Below, in pieces: positions 21,717 through 30,695 of a stretch of DNA of 64,000 nt (positions are counted from its first letter, which is position 1; every line of letters starts with the position of its first letter). The DNA lies in contig LNEU01000016.1 in the NCBI GenBank assembly GCA_001464355.1, forward strand, positions 1 through 64,000, given 5' to 3'. This stretch comes from Burkholderiales bacterium Ga0077544. Lineage in GTDB: Bacteria > Pseudomonadota > Gammaproteobacteria > Burkholderiales > Burkholderiaceae_D. Both the position numbers and the translations under genes were made by a program. The notes below the pieces were generated by a model, which was not told the DNA's origin, searched no databases, and saw nothing but the letters and a program-made list of their open reading frames with translations.

Positions 21717-22702
21717 TCAATATCCTGTGAAATAGTCGATGCTGCCAATGCCTGCTGCAAACGTTGCCAGCCTGCGTCATCAGGCGGCAAACCCAGGCGC
21801 ACGCCGTGAATAAAATGTCTGATCCACACGCCATGCGCAGCCATCTGTTCCGCAAATTCTGCTGGCCTTGCATGTGGCCAGTACTGATACAACGCACAAC
21901 CCGTCGATGCAAGGCCATATGCAGCAAGCAGTTGCTGCAAGCGTAATCCTTGCTCTTTTAATTGCTGACGCATTGCAAGCTGCCATGCGCGATCCGACAA
22001 TGCCGACAATCCTATTTGCTGTGCCGGACCGCTGATAGTCCAGGGTCCCAGCAAATCGGCAAGTTTTGTTAACAACTCAGGATGAGCAGCGACAAAACCT
22101 AAACGCAAACCGGCCAGTCCGAAAAATTTACCGACTGAACGCAATACGATCAGGCCAACTTGCGCGGTGTGCGAAGCGACACTCGCCTCCGGCGTAACAT
22201 CGCCAAATGCTTCATCGACTATCAGCCATCCACCTTTTTCTGCCAACTGCGCGGCCCAATGCAGCAGGACTTCGGCTGCGACAGATTCACCCGTAGGATT
22301 ATTCGGATTGCAGACCACCATCACATCGCAATCATCCACAGCCGATGCCAGTTGTGCGTACGGCACTTCTATTACTTCATGCCCCGCCTGCCTCCATTGG
22401 AATGCATGTTCCGCATACGAAGGTGCAGCAACCACGACTCTTGAACGCAAGCGCAAGCGCGGCAAGCCCTGAATTGCGGCCTGCGTGCCGGCGACTGGTA
22501 ACAACTGCGGAGCGCAGTAATAACTTTGCGCAGCGTCCAACAACGCGGCACTTGGTTCCGGCAAACGATGCCAGGCATCTGATGAAATCACGGGAACGGG
22601 ATACGGTTGTGGGTTGATGCCGGTAGAAAGATCGAGCCAGTCTTCACGCAGGCGTTGATAACGCCGTATTGCTTCATGCAGATTGCCGCCGTGTTCAAGC
22701 AT
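21713..22702 (-). CDS. cobD: threonine-phosphate decarboxylase (CobD/CobC type)
   Basis: PLP fold-I 'HGGNLHEAIRRYQRLREDWLDLSTGINPQPYPVP', 'VVCNPNNPTGESV', 'RSVGKFFGLAGLRLGF'. Confidence 0.92.
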   Translation of the reverse strand: MLEHGGNLHEAIRRYQRLREDWLDLSTGINPQPYPVPVISSDAWHRLPEPSAALLDAAQSYYCAPQLLPVAGTQAAIQGLPRLRLRSRVVVAAPSYAEHAFQWRQAGHEVIEVPYAQLASAVDDCDVMVVCNPNNPTGESVAAEVLLHWAAQLAEKGGWLIVDEAFGDVTPEASVASHTAQVGLIVLRSVGKFFGLAGLRLGFVAAHPELLTKLADLLGPWTISGPAQQIGLSALSDRAWQLAMRQQLKEQGLRLQQLLAAYGLASTGCALYQYWPHARPAEFAEQMAAHGVWIRHFIHGVRLGLPPDDAGWQRLQQALAASTISQDIE

Positions 22703-23645
22703 GGGAAGCTCCGGCAATACCAATCAGGCAAATCAATCCTGCCCACAGTGCTGTAGTCAATGCAACCAGCCGCCATGCGCGGGCAATGTCTTTGCCAGTC
22801 GCGAATGGACCGCTGCCTAGCGGTGGACGCTGTTCAACTTCACCGTCGTAAATTGCCGCACCACCTAGAGAAATATTCAACGCCCCCGCGCCGGCCGACA
22901 TCACTGGCCCGGCATTCGGACTGGACCACGCCGGCCCTTGCGTGCGCCAGCATTGCCATGCGAGACGCGTATTGCCGAGTAATGCATATGACAGCGCCGT
23001 CAAGCGCGCCGGAATGAGATTCAGCACATCATCCATGCGCGCAGCGACACAGCCAAAATCGTTAAACCGTGCATTGCGATAACCCCACATTGCATCCAGC
23101 GTATTCGCCAGACGAAACAACACCGCACCCGGGCCACCAGCAAGCACAAACCAGAACAAGGTACCGAACACGGCATCGTTGCCATTTTCCAGCAAGGATT
23201 CAACGCCGGCCTTGGCCAGATCGGATTCCTTTGCCTGCGTGGTATCGCGACTGACGATGCGCGCAGTCAAGATACGCGCCTGCGGCAAATCGTCATCCAT
23301 CAATGCCTGCGCAATCGGCAAGGTGTGATCACGCAGGCTACGCAATCCCAGACAGAAGTACAGCAGCAATGCATGCACTGCAAACGCAATCAACATATCG
23401 AAGCGTGCCAACCAGAATGTCAGACCCCAGGTCAGCGCGACAAACGGCAATACGATCAGCAGCCATGCCAATCCACCGCGCGCAAAACGGTGACTGCCTG
23501 CGTTGAGGATTTTTTCCAGCCGAATGGCAAGATTGCCGAAACCGACCAGCGGATGCCAGCGCGTCGCTTCACCCAGGCGCATGTCGAGCAGCACACCCAG
23601 CAAGACCATGATCGCAATTGCAGCGAATGAAAAATCCATCAACAC
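22695..23645 (-). CDS. cbiB: adenosylcobinamide-phosphate synthase
   Basis: 'LGVLLDMRLGEATRWHPLVGFGNLAIRLEKILN', 'RIVSRDTTQAKESDLAKAGVESLLENGNDAVFGTLFW'. Confidence 0.94.
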   Translation of the reverse strand: MLMDFSFAAIAIMVLLGVLLDMRLGEATRWHPLVGFGNLAIRLEKILNAGSHRFARGGLAWLLIVLPFVALTWGLTFWLARFDMLIAFAVHALLLYFCLGLRSLRDHTLPIAQALMDDDLPQARILTARIVSRDTTQAKESDLAKAGVESLLENGNDAVFGTLFWFVLAGGPGAVLFRLANTLDAMWGYRNARFNDFGCVAARMDDVLNLIPARLTALSYALLGNTRLAWQCWRTQGPAWSSPNAGPVMSAGAGALNISLGGAAIYDGEVEQRPPLGSGPFATGKDIARAWRLVALTTALWAGLICLIGIAGASHA

Positions 23646-23657
23646 ATCAGCCTCACA

Positions 23658-24203
23658 TCAACCCTTGAGCACGACCGGCAAGCCGGCGACGACCAATATG
23701 GCGCGATCACACACTGCTGCAACATCCTGATTCAAGCGACCTGATTCATCGACGAACCAGCGCGAGAGCGCACCTTGCGGTATCACGCCCTGCCCGATCT
23801 CATTCGAGACAAGAATCACGCCGCCCTTGGCCTTGTCCAAGGCCTGCAACAATAATGCACGCTGATACTGGAAAGCCGGCGGCGGCTCTATCATCCCTAC
23901 TTCCGGATAGTTTCTCGCTTCAGAAAACAGGAGATTGGAAAGCCAGACCGTCAGACAATCGACAAGAACCAGCGTATCCGGCCCACTGTGTTTTTCGATG
24001 GCCCGCGCTAACTCAATGGATTCTTCTACCGTGGTCCAATACACATCACGGCGTTCACGATGATGCGCAATGCGACTTTTCATTTCATCATCGCCGGCCT
24101 GAGCCGTCGCGATATAGACAATGCGCTTCCTGGAGGCAACCGCCAGTCGCTCTGCATAAGCGCTTTTACCGGAGCGCGCTCCGCCTATGATCAGTGTACG
24201 CAT
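23658..24203 (-). CDS. cobU: bifunctional adenosylcobinamide kinase/guanylyltransferase
   Basis: 'MRTLIIGGARSGKSAYAERLAV', 'VSNEIGQGVIPQGALSRWFVDESGRLNQDVA'. Confidence 0.96.
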   Translation of the reverse strand: MRTLIIGGARSGKSAYAERLAVASRKRIVYIATAQAGDDEMKSRIAHHRERRDVYWTTVEESIELARAIEKHSGPDTLVLVDCLTVWLSNLLFSEARNYPEVGMIEPPPAFQYQRALLLQALDKAKGGVILVSNEIGQGVIPQGALSRWFVDESGRLNQDVAAVCDRAILVVAGLPVVLKG

Positions 24204-25510
24204 CAGCTCCAATCACCTTTCGAAAAGATGCGCGCCATCGCCGCCGGGCACGATGAAAAGTACGCGTGGAAATAGGTTGCAGTCAATGCACGCTGCTTAT
24301 ATACAGCCTCGCCCTGCGCACCATTCGATCGTTTCACCGTTTGCGCGACGGGTTCTGCATCGGTGATCAATGTCGAGTAATGAAATGCATGGCCGCGCAA
24401 CTCGCCTTCTGCCATCTCCAGCGCCTGCATGCCCAGTCCGGCCAGCTTGGTCTGCATGACGACTTCGCCCTTCAACAAACCGACCATGGGCCAGATCTTG
24501 CCCTGTGCATCCTTGAGCGTATCGGCCACCACCATCATGCCGCCGCATTCTGCGAGTATGGGCACGTCCTTTGCATACGCATCGCGCATGGAATTCTGCC
24601 AGCGTTGCGCCGCCGACAAGCTTGCACAATGCAGTTCGGGATAACCACCCGGGATATATACCGCATCCGCATTGGCCGGAACCGGCTCATCATTGAGCGG
24701 TGAAAAAAAGTGCAGCTGCGCACCCGCTGCTCGCAGACATTCAAGGTTGGCGTGATAGACAAAGGCGAAGGCAGCGTCACGCGCAATCGCGATATTTTTT
24801 CCGGCGAGAAGTTGCGCAGCGGGTTGAGTCTGCGCAGCAGCAAGACTCTCTTCCAACATGATGGGCAGGATGCTATTCCATGCGCCCATATCAAGATCGA
24901 TTTGATCTGCAAGCTGATCGAGTATCTGGTCGACCTCTGCAATTTCATCCGGCTGCACCAAACCAAGATGCCGCTCAGGCAATGACGCCTGCAACTTCGG
25001 CAAAGTCGCCAGTAATGGAATACCCCGTATCCCTTGCGTAATCTGCGTTGCATGGGATGCGCTGGCTACCCGATTGACAATCACGCCGGCCAGCTCTACC
25101 GGACCGTACTGCTGCAGCCCGAGCAATATTGCACCTGCAGTCTGCGCCATCTTCGCAGCATCGAGCACCACGACAACCGGCACGCCGAATGCGCGCGCAA
25201 GATCGGCAGAGCACGGATTACCATCATACAAACCCATCACGCCTTCGATCAGGATGACGTCAACTTCGGCAGCGGCTTTAACCAATAATCTGCGGCAATC
25301 GTCGAGGCCGACCATCCACAAGTCGAGCGCATACACTTCGGCGCCGCTCGCTCTTTGCAAGATCATCGGGTCAAGATAATCGGGGCCGGTCTTGAAGATA
25401 CGCACACGCAAGCCCTGCTTGATCAACTTGCGTGCCAGCGCGGCAGTTACCGTGGTCTTGCCCTGTCCCGACGCAATCGCTGAAATCAATACAATACGTG
25501 CGCTGTTCAT
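24203..25510 (-). CDS. cbiA: cobyrinate a,c-diamide synthase
   Basis: 'MNSARIVLISAIASGQGKTTVTAALARKL', GATase 'VPILAECGGMMVV'. Confidence 0.94.
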   Translation of the reverse strand: MNSARIVLISAIASGQGKTTVTAALARKLIKQGLRVRIFKTGPDYLDPMILQRASGAEVYALDLWMVGLDDCRRLLVKAAAEVDVILIEGVMGLYDGNPCSADLARAFGVPVVVVLDAAKMAQTAGAILLGLQQYGPVELAGVIVNRVASASHATQITQGIRGIPLLATLPKLQASLPERHLGLVQPDEIAEVDQILDQLADQIDLDMGAWNSILPIMLEESLAAAQTQPAAQLLAGKNIAIARDAAFAFVYHANLECLRAAGAQLHFFSPLNDEPVPANADAVYIPGGYPELHCASLSAAQRWQNSMRDAYAKDVPILAECGGMMVVADTLKDAQGKIWPMVGLLKGEVVMQTKLAGLGMQALEMAEGELRGHAFHYSTLITDAEPVAQTVKRSNGAQGEAVYKQRALTATYFHAYFSSCPAAMARIFSKGDWS

Positions 25511-25601
25511 GATGTTTTGCTCGCCAAGCCGCCAGCCGAGCGGGCACTTGCAAATGGTTCTATCGTCGTGATTTTGAACATGGTGGCGTATGCGTGCATG
25601 G

Positions 25602-26237
25602 TTACCACTCCACGCCAGCTTGTGCCGCAATACCGGCAGCAAACGCGTGTTTGATAGGCTGCATCTCGGTGACGGTATCTGCCACTGCGATCAATTCCGG
25701 CGGCGCGCCGCGACCAGTTACCACCACATGTTGCATCGCGGGACGCGCCTGCAGATCTGCGATGACGCGCTGCACATCGAGATATTTGTATTTCAATGCG
25801 ATGTTCAACTCATCCAGTACGACCAGGCCGATTGTAGGATCGCTCAATAATTCCTTGGCGCGCTGCCATGCGATTTCTGCATTGGCGACATCGCGTTCAC
25901 GGTTTTGCGTTTCCCACGTATAGCCTTCGCCCATCACATGGAAACTGATCTCATCCGGAAAACGGCGGAAGAAGTTTTCTTCACCGGTTGCAATCGCACC
26001 TTTGATGAACTGTACGACGCCGACTTTCATGCCGTGCCCAAGTGCGCGCGCGGCCATGCCGAAGGCGCTGGAACTTTTTCCCTTGCCGTTGCCGCAGGTA
26101 ATAACAAGTACGCCGGCCTCACGCCTGGCCGCCTCGATTTTTTTATCGATGACTTCTTTCTTGCGCGCCATGCGGGCATTATGACGTTCGGTCACTCCAT
26201 CGACATCTTTATCTGCGCTGCTTTGATGTTCACTCAT
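25602..26237 (-). CDS. cobO: cob(I)yrinic acid a,c-diamide adenosyltransferase
   Basis: 'VLVITCGNGKGKSSSAFGMAARALGHGMKVGVVQFIKGA' CobO/BtuR family. Confidence 0.96.
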   Translation of the reverse strand: MSEHQSSADKDVDGVTERHNARMARKKEVIDKKIEAARREAGVLVITCGNGKGKSSSAFGMAARALGHGMKVGVVQFIKGAIATGEENFFRRFPDEISFHVMGEGYTWETQNRERDVANAEIAWQRAKELLSDPTIGLVVLDELNIALKYKYLDVQRVIADLQARPAMQHVVVTGRGAPPELIAVADTVTEMQPIKHAFAAGIAAQAGVEW

Positions 26238-26260
26238 ATTCACTCTTCCTCACTTCAGAT

Positions 26261-27058
26261 TCACTTCTGCTTCACTTCTTGTTCTTTATCGCCAGCCAGA
26301 TAAATGGTGCGCTCGCCGTGTTTGACTATCTCGATGGGATGACCCAGACATTCACTGAGCAGCGGTGCCTGCATGACTTCATCCACGCTGCCCGCATGCC
26401 AGCGGCCATCGCCCATCAATAACAAGGCGTGGGTTGCCACGCTGTGCGCAAGGTTTAAATCATGGCTGACCATGACGACAGATTTACTTTGCTCGCGACA
26501 TAGTGTGTCGAGCAGACGCATGATGCTGACTTGATGCGCCAGATCGAGTGCGCTAGTCGGTTCGTCCAGCAGTAGCAAAGGTGTGTCCTGCGCCAATACC
26601 GCGGCAATGGCCACGCGTTGCCGTTCACCACCGGACAAGGAGCGCACATCGCGATCGGCCAAGGCATTGACGTCCATCAACTGCAACGCTGAATAGGCTG
26701 CCGCATAATCAGCATCTGATTCCCAATAAGCGGACTCGTGATACGGATGGCGCGCAGTCAAGACCGTCTCGATCACGCGATAGGCGAAGGCATCGCTTCT
26801 ACCCTGTGGCAGGAATGCACGTTGACGTGCCAGATCCTGCAAGGGCCAATCTTTCAGCACGCGACCATTCAAGGCAATCGTGCCACCTTCGGTTGGACGC
26901 AAGCCAACCAGGGCGCGCAGCAAGGTGCTTTTACCGGCGCCATTGCGTCCGATCACGCACCAGCATTCACCAGCGCCGATTTGCCAATCCAGCGCATCGA
27001 CCAATAACCGATCGGCAATGCGCAGCTGTAATTTATTTGTGTGCATCATGGCGTGCAT
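26261..27058 (-). CDS. btuD: cobalamin/iron ABC transporter ATP-binding protein
   Basis: Walker A GRNGAGKSTLLRAL, signature SLSGGERQRV, Walker B LLLLDEPTSALD. Confidence 0.92.
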   Translation of the reverse strand: MHAMMHTNKLQLRIADRLLVDALDWQIGAGECWCVIGRNGAGKSTLLRALVGLRPTEGGTIALNGRVLKDWPLQDLARQRAFLPQGRSDAFAYRVIETVLTARHPYHESAYWESDADYAAAYSALQLMDVNALADRDVRSLSGGERQRVAIAAVLAQDTPLLLLDEPTSALDLAHQVSIMRLLDTLCREQSKSVVMVSHDLNLAHSVATHALLLMGDGRWHAGSVDEVMQAPLLSECLGHPIEIVKHGERTIYLAGDKEQEVKQK

Positions 27059-28107
27059 CAGCGCTTCCTCAACTGATGCAGCTGCAGCAGGAAGACCGGC
27101 ACGCCGATGATTGCGGTGATGACACCGACCGGCAACTGCTGCGGCGCTACGACGCTGCGCGCCAGCGTATCTGCCAACACCAGAAAAGCACCCCCAACCA
27201 GCGCCGCAGCGGGCAACAGCAGACGATGATCAGGTCCCAGAACGAAGCGACATGCGTGCGGCACGATCAAGCCGACGAAACCGATGCTGCCAGCGTTACT
27301 GACTGCGCTTGCGGTCAACAATGCTGCACATAAAAACAAACCTATACGGAATCTTGCAACGTTGATGCCCAGCGTAACTGCTGCTTCCGCATGCAATGCA
27401 ATCACGTTGATCGCACGCGCTGCACGCGTGGAAAAGATCAAAGCGCCTATCAATACTATCCAGGGCAGCCAGCGGAATTGCGTCCCCGACAAATCGCCTA
27501 TCATCCAGAACACCATGCCGCGCAGGCGATTGTCCGGTGCAATCGATAGCATCAATGCCACCAATGCGCTGCAACCGGATGCGAGTATCACACCGGTCAA
27601 TAACAATAATGGCGCACCGCCATCAGAGTTGACGCTACCGCGCAAATCACGCTGCGCCAGCAAGTACAACATGACGGACACCGCCATCGCGCCGACAAAA
27701 GCGGCGACATCAATCGACCAGCTCATTGAAAATAGCAGCATCGCGCCCAGCGCGCCTACCGCAGCACCACCCGAAACACCGAGCACGTAAGGCTCGGCCA
27801 AAGGATTGCGCAATAGCGCTTGCATCATCACGCCAGCCAGCGCCAGCGTCGCGCCAGTCACAAAAGCAGACAAGGCACGGCTAAGTCGCAAATCAACCAG
27901 CGTCGCCGCCAGCGTCGAAGTCGTTCCCTGCGTCAACTCACGCATCGCGGACAATACATCCTGCACGGGCAAAGCCACCGAGCCGACCACACAGGCAATC
28001 ACGACACTCAGCAAGGCAAGAGAAACCAGCGTAGACAAAACCATCCATGCACGCTTGCGTCCATGCGAGGCAGAGATGCGCATGGATTTAACTGAAGTAA
28101 CGCTCAT
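27058..28107 (-). CDS. btuC: FecCD/BtuC-family ABC transporter permease
   Basis: 'LALAGVMMQALLRNPLAEPYVLGVSGGAAVGA', 'GSIGFVGLIVPHACRFVLGPDHR'. Confidence 0.93.
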   Translation of the reverse strand: MSVTSVKSMRISASHGRKRAWMVLSTLVSLALLSVVIACVVGSVALPVQDVLSAMRELTQGTTSTLAATLVDLRLSRALSAFVTGATLALAGVMMQALLRNPLAEPYVLGVSGGAAVGALGAMLLFSMSWSIDVAAFVGAMAVSVMLYLLAQRDLRGSVNSDGGAPLLLLTGVILASGCSALVALMLSIAPDNRLRGMVFWMIGDLSGTQFRWLPWIVLIGALIFSTRAARAINVIALHAEAAVTLGINVARFRIGLFLCAALLTASAVSNAGSIGFVGLIVPHACRFVLGPDHRLLLPAAALVGGAFLVLADTLARSVVAPQQLPVGVITAIIGVPVFLLQLHQLRKR

Positions 28108-28140
28108 GGATGCAGCAACATTCGGACTTCCTCATGAAAT

Positions 28141-28182
28141 TCGCGCATGCAAGGCCTAGGTATAGGCCCCAAGCATGCGCGA
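28141..28182. other. strong intercistronic stem-loop between btuB and btuC
   Basis: TCGCGCATGC-AA-GGCCTA-GGTA-TAGGCC-CCAA-GCATGCGCGA: 10-bp outer and 6-bp inner stem. Confidence 0.75.
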
Positions 28183-28222
28183 CGATAGGACTGCTATTTT
28201 ACAAAAACTGCTTCAATGCCAC

Positions 28223-30097
28223 TTATTTAAATCCATAGCGCACGCCAACAAATATGTTGGCGCCAGCAGTTTGATAGCCTTGTGCAAGCTCATATTGCTT
28301 ATCGAGCGCATTATTCCAACGACCGAATAATTGCCAGTCATTACGCAAGTCATAACTCGCATGCAAATTCAATAAAGCATAACCACCCAATTGTTTGGTC
28401 TGCTTTGAACCATCAAAGCGATAACCCGAATAGATAATGTCGGCTCCTGATTTAAACGCGCCCATTGCATGACTGACGCCCAGTGTGCCGTGATACCTAG
28501 CACGACGCGCAATCAAACTATTGTTAGTAAGATCGCGTGGATCTTGCCAATCTAGAGTGCTATACAACCGAAAATCCGAAATACGCGTTCCGACGCTCAA
28601 GGAAACACCTTTCAACAAAGCTTTGCTGACATTAGATGAACAACTGGTACCCAAAGCAGTATCGGCGCACGGCTTTTGAACTTCGATAAGATCAGTGATC
28701 TTGTTGTGGTAATAGGCAAAGCTAAAATCGGAGTGGCCATCATCGTAGTAAATTCCAATTTCGGTATTCTTGCCTTTTTCCGGCTTCACATTCGGATTAC
28801 CAAAATTAGGAGCGTAATAGAGATCGTTATAGGTTGGTGCGCGGAAGCTGCTACCTAAGCTACCACTCAGTCGCAATGCCTTGCTTAGATGATAGCCGTA
28901 ACCCAAACTGCCCGTGACATTCGAACCATAAATGGAACTATTGTCATAACGCACACTTGCGCTTCCTAAATGTGCGCCGCGATATAACTGATACGCCAGC
29001 GCTAATGAATTATTGCTGCGGCTACGATTCTGCTTGGCCTGGCTTGTATTGAACACACTTTCTTCGCGACGTTCCAGTAAAACCTGCAGCAAATCCGTTC
29101 CCAGCTTAATATCGTTTTGCCAGCTCAACTGATCCTGTTTGGAGTTATTTAATGTCGGTTTTGCCGTTTCGTATTGCTCTTGTTTGGTCTCCGAACGTGA
29201 AAACTGCAGCAAACTGCTCCAGGCATCTGTGATCTGGTTACGCGAATAAACAGCATAGGTATCTACATTGCTGATAATGCGCGAGTTATAGATAGATTTC
29301 GATACGTCGTATTCACCGTCATTTTGACCATTTAAAATCGATGCACCTATCTCATTCCCTTTCGCCAACTCCCAGGAAAATTGTCCGCTCAGACTACGTT
29401 TTGAATAGCCATCGTCGTCCGGATCGAGATCCTTACCCAGACGGGAAGAAAAGCCTTCGGCTTTTTCGTGCGCCGTATTAATGGAGTACCGTATCCGATG
29501 CTCACCTTCGACAGAACCTGAAATACCTGCAGTCACAACCTGTTCGCCGTAACTACCCGCACCGGCAGAAAATGTCGTGCGTGGAGCGCCATTGCCTTTT
29601 TTGGTAAATATCTGAATCACGCCACTGACTGCATCAGCGCCATACAAACTTCCCAGTGGCCCCATGACAATTTCTACACGCTCGATTTGTGAGAGCGGAA
29701 TTGCCGACCATGTCGCCGTTCCTGAAGTTGATGAAACACTACGTATACCGTCGATCAAGAGAATCGTTTGCTTACCATTCCCGCCGCGTATATACACTTC
29801 ACTATCGCTGCCTGCACCACCATTACGCTTGACTTCAACACTGCGTTTTGTTTGCAGTAAATCTACCAGCGATGTTTGACCGGACGCGCGGATTTCCTCT
29901 TCTGTAATGACAACGTGGTCAATTAGCACATCACTGGTCTTCTGGGCGCTGCGTGATGCCGTGACCACCACAGGTTCAAGCGTTTGGTCGACAGTGGTTT
30001 GCGCGATAGCAATTGGAGAAAATGCCGCAGAAATAGAAATGCTGATGGCGAGAGGCTTCAACGCCACTTTCGCACATCGTAAAACGGATGAAGTCAT
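28223..30097 (-). CDS. btuB: TonB-dependent vitamin B12 receptor
   Basis: Plug 'EPVVVTASRSAQKTSDVLIDHVVITEEEIRASGQTSLVDLL', C-terminal ANIFVGVRYGFK; cobalamin riboswitch upstream. Confidence 0.92.
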   Translation of the reverse strand: MTSSVLRCAKVALKPLAISISISAAFSPIAIAQTTVDQTLEPVVVTASRSAQKTSDVLIDHVVITEEEIRASGQTSLVDLLQTKRSVEVKRNGGAGSDSEVYIRGGNGKQTILLIDGIRSVSSTSGTATWSAIPLSQIERVEIVMGPLGSLYGADAVSGVIQIFTKKGNGAPRTTFSAGAGSYGEQVVTAGISGSVEGEHRIRYSINTAHEKAEGFSSRLGKDLDPDDDGYSKRSLSGQFSWELAKGNEIGASILNGQNDGEYDVSKSIYNSRIISNVDTYAVYSRNQITDAWSSLLQFSRSETKQEQYETAKPTLNNSKQDQLSWQNDIKLGTDLLQVLLERREESVFNTSQAKQNRSRSNNSLALAYQLYRGAHLGSASVRYDNSSIYGSNVTGSLGYGYHLSKALRLSGSLGSSFRAPTYNDLYYAPNFGNPNVKPEKGKNTEIGIYYDDGHSDFSFAYYHNKITDLIEVQKPCADTALGTSCSSNVSKALLKGVSLSVGTRISDFRLYSTLDWQDPRDLTNNSLIARRARYHGTLGVSHAMGAFKSGADIIYSGYRFDGSKQTKQLGGYALLNLHASYDLRNDWQLFGRWNNALDKQYELAQGYQTAGANIFVGVRYGFK

Positions 30098-30253
30098 GAT
30101 TACTTTTCGTAGAAACACAGCACCCAGCCCGCTTCCCCGCAGGCTGAATTGAAAAGAAACACAGGAAGAGAATCAACGACCGATACGACAGGAGCCGGGA
30201 TAACCAGGACGTGCGCGAATCGCGTCGCGAAGATCCCCGTTCGCAGCATTTCC

Positions 30254-30455
30254 ACCTGTCCTGGCCGGTATCCGGGCTTGCAAGCATGATGGCCTCACCT
30301 TCCCATGCAAAAACGCACAGTGGTTTGAGAGACAACCTGTCACCGATAAGCGACGCTTGATTACCGTTGCGGGGGCAGCACACGTTAGCCTGACGGCTTC
30401 GTGTTTCCCGTTTAACTGCAGACATGAACATGTCTGCGAGCACCAAAACTGGCGA
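30254..30455 (-). promoter_or_regulatory. cobalamin (AdoCbl) riboswitch upstream of btuB operon
   Basis: Minus strand contains GTGTGCTGCCCCCGCAACGGTAATC...CCACTGTGC...TGGGAAGGTGA...CCCGGATACCGGCCAGGACAGG, the B12-box/riboswitch core. Confidence 0.93.
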
Positions 30456-30617
30456 CATTGTAAGGGGCTCACTGCTATGCGGCAACTAGGCACAATACTT
30501 AGTGAAAAGGCTGTGTCATCAGAACCACAGGACTCACGTTAGAAAATGGCTAAGGATTTTGATATCGAATAGACAATAGGACATCCGAACTGCGCTCAAG
30601 AATCCAGATGTAAAAAT

Positions 30618-30661
30618 CCCGCATATGATGTCGGAATACATTTTCCAACATCACATGCGGG
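30618..30661 (-). terminator. rho-independent terminator downstream of second TonB receptor
   Basis: CCCGCATATGATGT...ACATCACATGCGGG imperfect long stem; minus-strand 3' flank ATTTTTAC. Confidence 0.75.
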
Positions 30662-30695
30662 ACAATCTTGCAAATAATTGCAGCAATTTCTAAAA

